NCBI GenBank assembly: GCA_963713275.1
Contig: CAVQLG010000005.1
Coordinates: 68,911-132,910, forward strand
Direction of reading: 5' to 3'
Length of the DNA stretch: 64,000 nt
Origin: CAIWHR01 sp963713275
GTDB lineage: Bacteria > Pseudomonadota > Gammaproteobacteria > Burkholderiales > Casimicrobiaceae
The notes beneath the pieces are model-generated. The model made no database searches and had not been told where the DNA came from. It was given only the letters and a program-made list of their open reading frames with translations. Below are positions 62,189 through 64,000 of this stretch, piece after piece. Position 1 is the first letter of the stretch. Each line of letters begins with the position of its first letter. Both the position numbers and the translations under genes were made by a program.

Positions 62189-63862
62189 GGTGGGGGCCTT
62201 TCCTGGAGTTGATCGGAACACAGCAGGCGCCGGCAGTCCGCCTGCAGCGCCTTGACGAAGATCAGCTTGGGCGCACTCTGATAGTGCTGGCCGGGGCGCG
62301 CCAAACCGCGGCCGCTGGTGTGCCCCAGCAACTGCTCCGCGGTAGGAACCACCCTCTCGGATGGCCCCCCGCACAGACCCCGGCGTGCAGTTTTGTGCAC
62401 CGGGTTCCTCGGTCGTACTCGCCTCCGCGATGCAATGGGCTATTCCCTGCAGTGAGGTTGGCTCATGTTGTCCGGCCCTACATTGTCCGGCACGAGTTTC
62501 CTTTGCAAGCTGCGTACTTCCGTCAAGTCCTTCCCCCTGTACGTGGCTTTCCCACGCTCTGAGTACTACGCTTGATAAGACTCCCCCTCGGCATCCGGCG
62601 GTCTTTCCCTTTCACAGTACTTCTCCGCCTACCTGCTCTGCCTTCCAGTTGCGCCGCTTAGGCTCCGGGATAATTCTGTGTCGGGGTTTCCCCTTACGTG
62701 TCTCAATACCCGTATGCCTTACGTCGGCCTTCCCGCAGCCAGGAACCAAAGGGACCTCCCAAGTTCTTCGACGCATCTATTCCTGCATGCCACAGCCTGA
62801 GGACTCCGACGGACCTCCACACCCTCACCATGGCGGGTGCTTCGTGTTGGCTTCAGGACAACTGAAACCCTGGCCGTCCGCAATGGCTATTTCGAAGCTG
62901 TACCAGCTTTCAGGGTCCGCGGTGACCCCTACGGCCTGCAGGATTCTCTGTGTACGCTTCGCCTGCCTTGTTCGCCAGGGCTAACTGCCCCCGACTCCGC
63001 CGCAGGCGCAACACTCGATACGGGTGGGTGGTTAACCCTTTCCCGGCCAGGACTTTCACCCAGCAAGATGCGCCAAGCTTATCTTGGCGCGACAGCCGGC
63101 AGCGCGGTAGCAGGTGCCGCGATAGTGGGCCGGATCGACAAAGCTCTCCAGCAGCAGCGGCCGGTAGCCCCAGCACGCCTGCCAGTCAGTGGCCAACTGG
63201 CGTGCCAGCTGGCCCAGCACATGGCTGGCCAGATGCTCGACCTGAATCCAGGGAAAAACCAGGAAGCGACTGTTGTTGACCACCCACGGCAGGTTGGCCA
63301 GCCGCTGGCGCGCACTCCAGCCGATCCAGCGATCCCGCGGCGCGATGGCCCGGGCCGCACCACCCAGCAGCAGATAGCCCAGGCTGCGCTCCGCCGCCTC
63401 AATGCGGTAGCGCGCCCAATAGCCAAACGGCTTGCGGTAGCCCAGCGGATGAAAGCGCTCCAGATAGGCGTTGCACTCCGCCACCTCCGGCCCCTGCCCC
63501 AGCAGGCGCACGCGCACCGGCCCCAGCGCGGCCAACGCGCACTGCACCGGCTCGCCCGGCAGCACCGGCACCCGCGGCGGCGCCGCCCGCTGCCGCCCAG
63601 CCGTCCGCTCGCCACCCTGTTGGCGCCGCGCCGGCAGCCGAATCTCGCCACCGGCTTCCAGGCGCGCCAGCAACTTCCGGCACGCCCCCGTCTTCGGCGC
63701 CCCCGCCGGCGTGAGCCAGCCCAGATGCTCGCACAGCGTGTCCGCCAACTCCGAGCGCGGCAACCTGGGAAAGCGCTGGATCAGCATTCGAATGTAGGCA
63801 ATATCCTCCGCGCCAAACTCCCGGTTGCCTTGCCATAGCACCGACCCTTCAAATCCGGACAT
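62185..63862 (-). pseudogene. DUF4338 (DruA-family) gene interrupted by a group II intron
   Basis: The first exon (63862-63093) encodes about 256 residues with the family text FPRLPRSELADTLCEHLGW, ERFHPLGYRKPFGYWARYRI, RLANLPWVVNNSRFLVFPW and FVDPAHYRGTCYRAAG. The second exon (62335-62185) continues QLLGHTSGRGLARPGQHYQ to LQERPPP. Joining TG at 63094-63093 to G at 62335 rebuilds the conserved CYRAAGW-x-x-LG motif in frame. So splicing would restore about 307 residues; unspliced, the gene is truncated. The family includes DruA of Druantia defence and proteins tied to transposons. ATG 63964 is an alternative start. Confidence 0.8.
62336..63092 (-). mobile_element. ORF-less group II intron (about 757 nt)
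   Basis: The minus strand begins with a GCGCCAAG/CTTGGCGC hairpin (63090-63070), then GCTGGGTGAAAGTCC. It ends with a domain-V-like hairpin (about 62410-62373: AACCCGG, TGCA, a CAAAAC loop, TGCA, CG bulge, CCGGGGTC) followed by CTGTGCGGGGGG and a domain-VI-like stem. No reverse transcriptase/maturase frame is present; domain IV seems to be a short stem. Removing 62336-63092 rejoins the DUF4338 frame. Ends are inferred from the restored protein motif and may be off by a few bases. Splicing would need a maturase in trans. Confidence 0.78.
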
Positions 63863-64000
63863 CGCGTGACAGCCCTTGAGGCGATCTGGGTCACGCTCGA
63901 TTATCCAAGACCAAAATCGGAAGTCTAGCCCCTTTGCGAAGAAATATTTTCGCCCCCACTCCAATGCCTTATCGCATCAGCACTTTTTCACATGTGCGTC

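Larger units (their letters stand above)
60640..64000 (-). mobile_element. Insertion element with DDE transposase and DUF4338 gene; right end at or beyond the window edge
   Basis: The segment holds a DUF4338 gene and a DDE transposase, coupled by an ATGA overlap, and its GC content is clearly below that of the flanking chromosome. Terminal inverted repeats and target duplications were looked for and not found, so both boundaries are approximate. A group II intron is nested in the DUF4338 gene, making this one mobile element inside another. Confidence 0.7.

Noticed and set aside
62361..62984. A 207-codon open frame on the plus strand
   Set aside because: It is exactly antisense to the group II intron, has low-complexity Ser/Pro/Cys-rich text, and no family resemblance. 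Such frames commonly appear opposite conserved intron RNA.
60640..64000. Druantia anti-phage defence island
   Set aside because: Only a DruA-family (DUF4338) gene is present, and it is coupled to a transposase. None of the other Druantia components is visible in the window.
1..64000. CRISPR arrays, rRNA and tRNA genes
   Set aside because: No regularly spaced direct repeats and no tRNA T-arm or rRNA-like conserved stretches were recognised on either strand. A covariance search was not possible.

Overview
This window reads as chromosomal DNA from a very GC-rich betaproteobacterium, of Burkholderiales or Rhodocyclales type. The evidence is the gene neighbourhoods: ubiE / Tim44-like / ubiJ / ubiB, yggU-yggT-proC-yggS divergent from pilT-pilU, lptD-surA divergent from amgK-murU, and a small DUF3460 gene, a family I associate with betaproteobacteria. 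No rRNA gene, tRNA gene or CRISPR array was recognised. The right-hand 4 kb is less GC-rich and is mobile DNA.

Layout. 1-5.5 kb is a carbohydrate locus: a truncated MalK/UgpC-type ABC ATPase, divergent from an aldose 1-epimerase, an SMP-30 lactonase and a GH31 alpha-glycosidase, with a perfect palindrome between the divergent units. 5.5-20 kb is housekeeping: pdxA, rsmA, an RsbW-like ATPase, a CorA-type transporter, the yggS/proC/yggT/yggU cluster, pilT-pilU and the ubiquinone genes. 20-24.3 kb is a complete potABCD polyamine transporter, followed by a GNAT enzyme and a VanZ-like membrane protein. 26-31 kb holds four LPS-core type glycosyltransferases. 31-43.6 kb is the most unusual part, a tightly coupled run of lipid-synthesis genes. 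It contains an ICMT-like methyltransferase, two paralogous GHSQGG hydrolases flanking a condensation-fold acyltransferase, a FabL-type enoyl reductase, FabG, an extended acyl carrier protein, a hotdog dehydratase, a ketosynthase, a second ketosynthase whose nucleophilic Cys is replaced by His, and an AcpS-LpxL-like acyltransferase fusion. A second ICMT-like protein and a CmoA-like methyltransferase face it. 43.9-48 kb returns to envelope genes (waaL-like ligase, GT9, msbA). 48-59.8 kb has a 2Fe-2S protein, a hydrolase, an RNA methyltransferase, surA-lptD, amgK-murU, prlC and a glutaredoxin. 60-64 kb is a mobile element: a DDE transposase coupled to a DUF4338 (DruA-family) gene that is split by an ORF-less group II intron.

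How the genes fit together. Many products serve the envelope: LPS core sugars, O-antigen ligation, lipid A export (MsbA), LPS assembly in the outer membrane (LptD, SurA) and murein recycling (AmgK, MurU). The dedicated type II fatty-acid-synthase-like cluster sits between two LPS blocks and ends in an LpxL-like acyltransferase. The simplest hypothesis is that it builds a special acyl chain for LPS or another envelope lipid, by analogy with the rhizobial acpXL-fabZXL-fabF-lpxXL cluster. The product is not known from sequence.

Caveat on sequence quality. Five genes (GH31, hotdog dehydratase, AcpS-acyltransferase, the 48.5 kb hydrolase and the transposase) each carry exactly one extra base that breaks the frame. 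Three of the five sit in or beside a short homopolymer. A shared sequencing or assembly artefact is more likely than five independent mutations.
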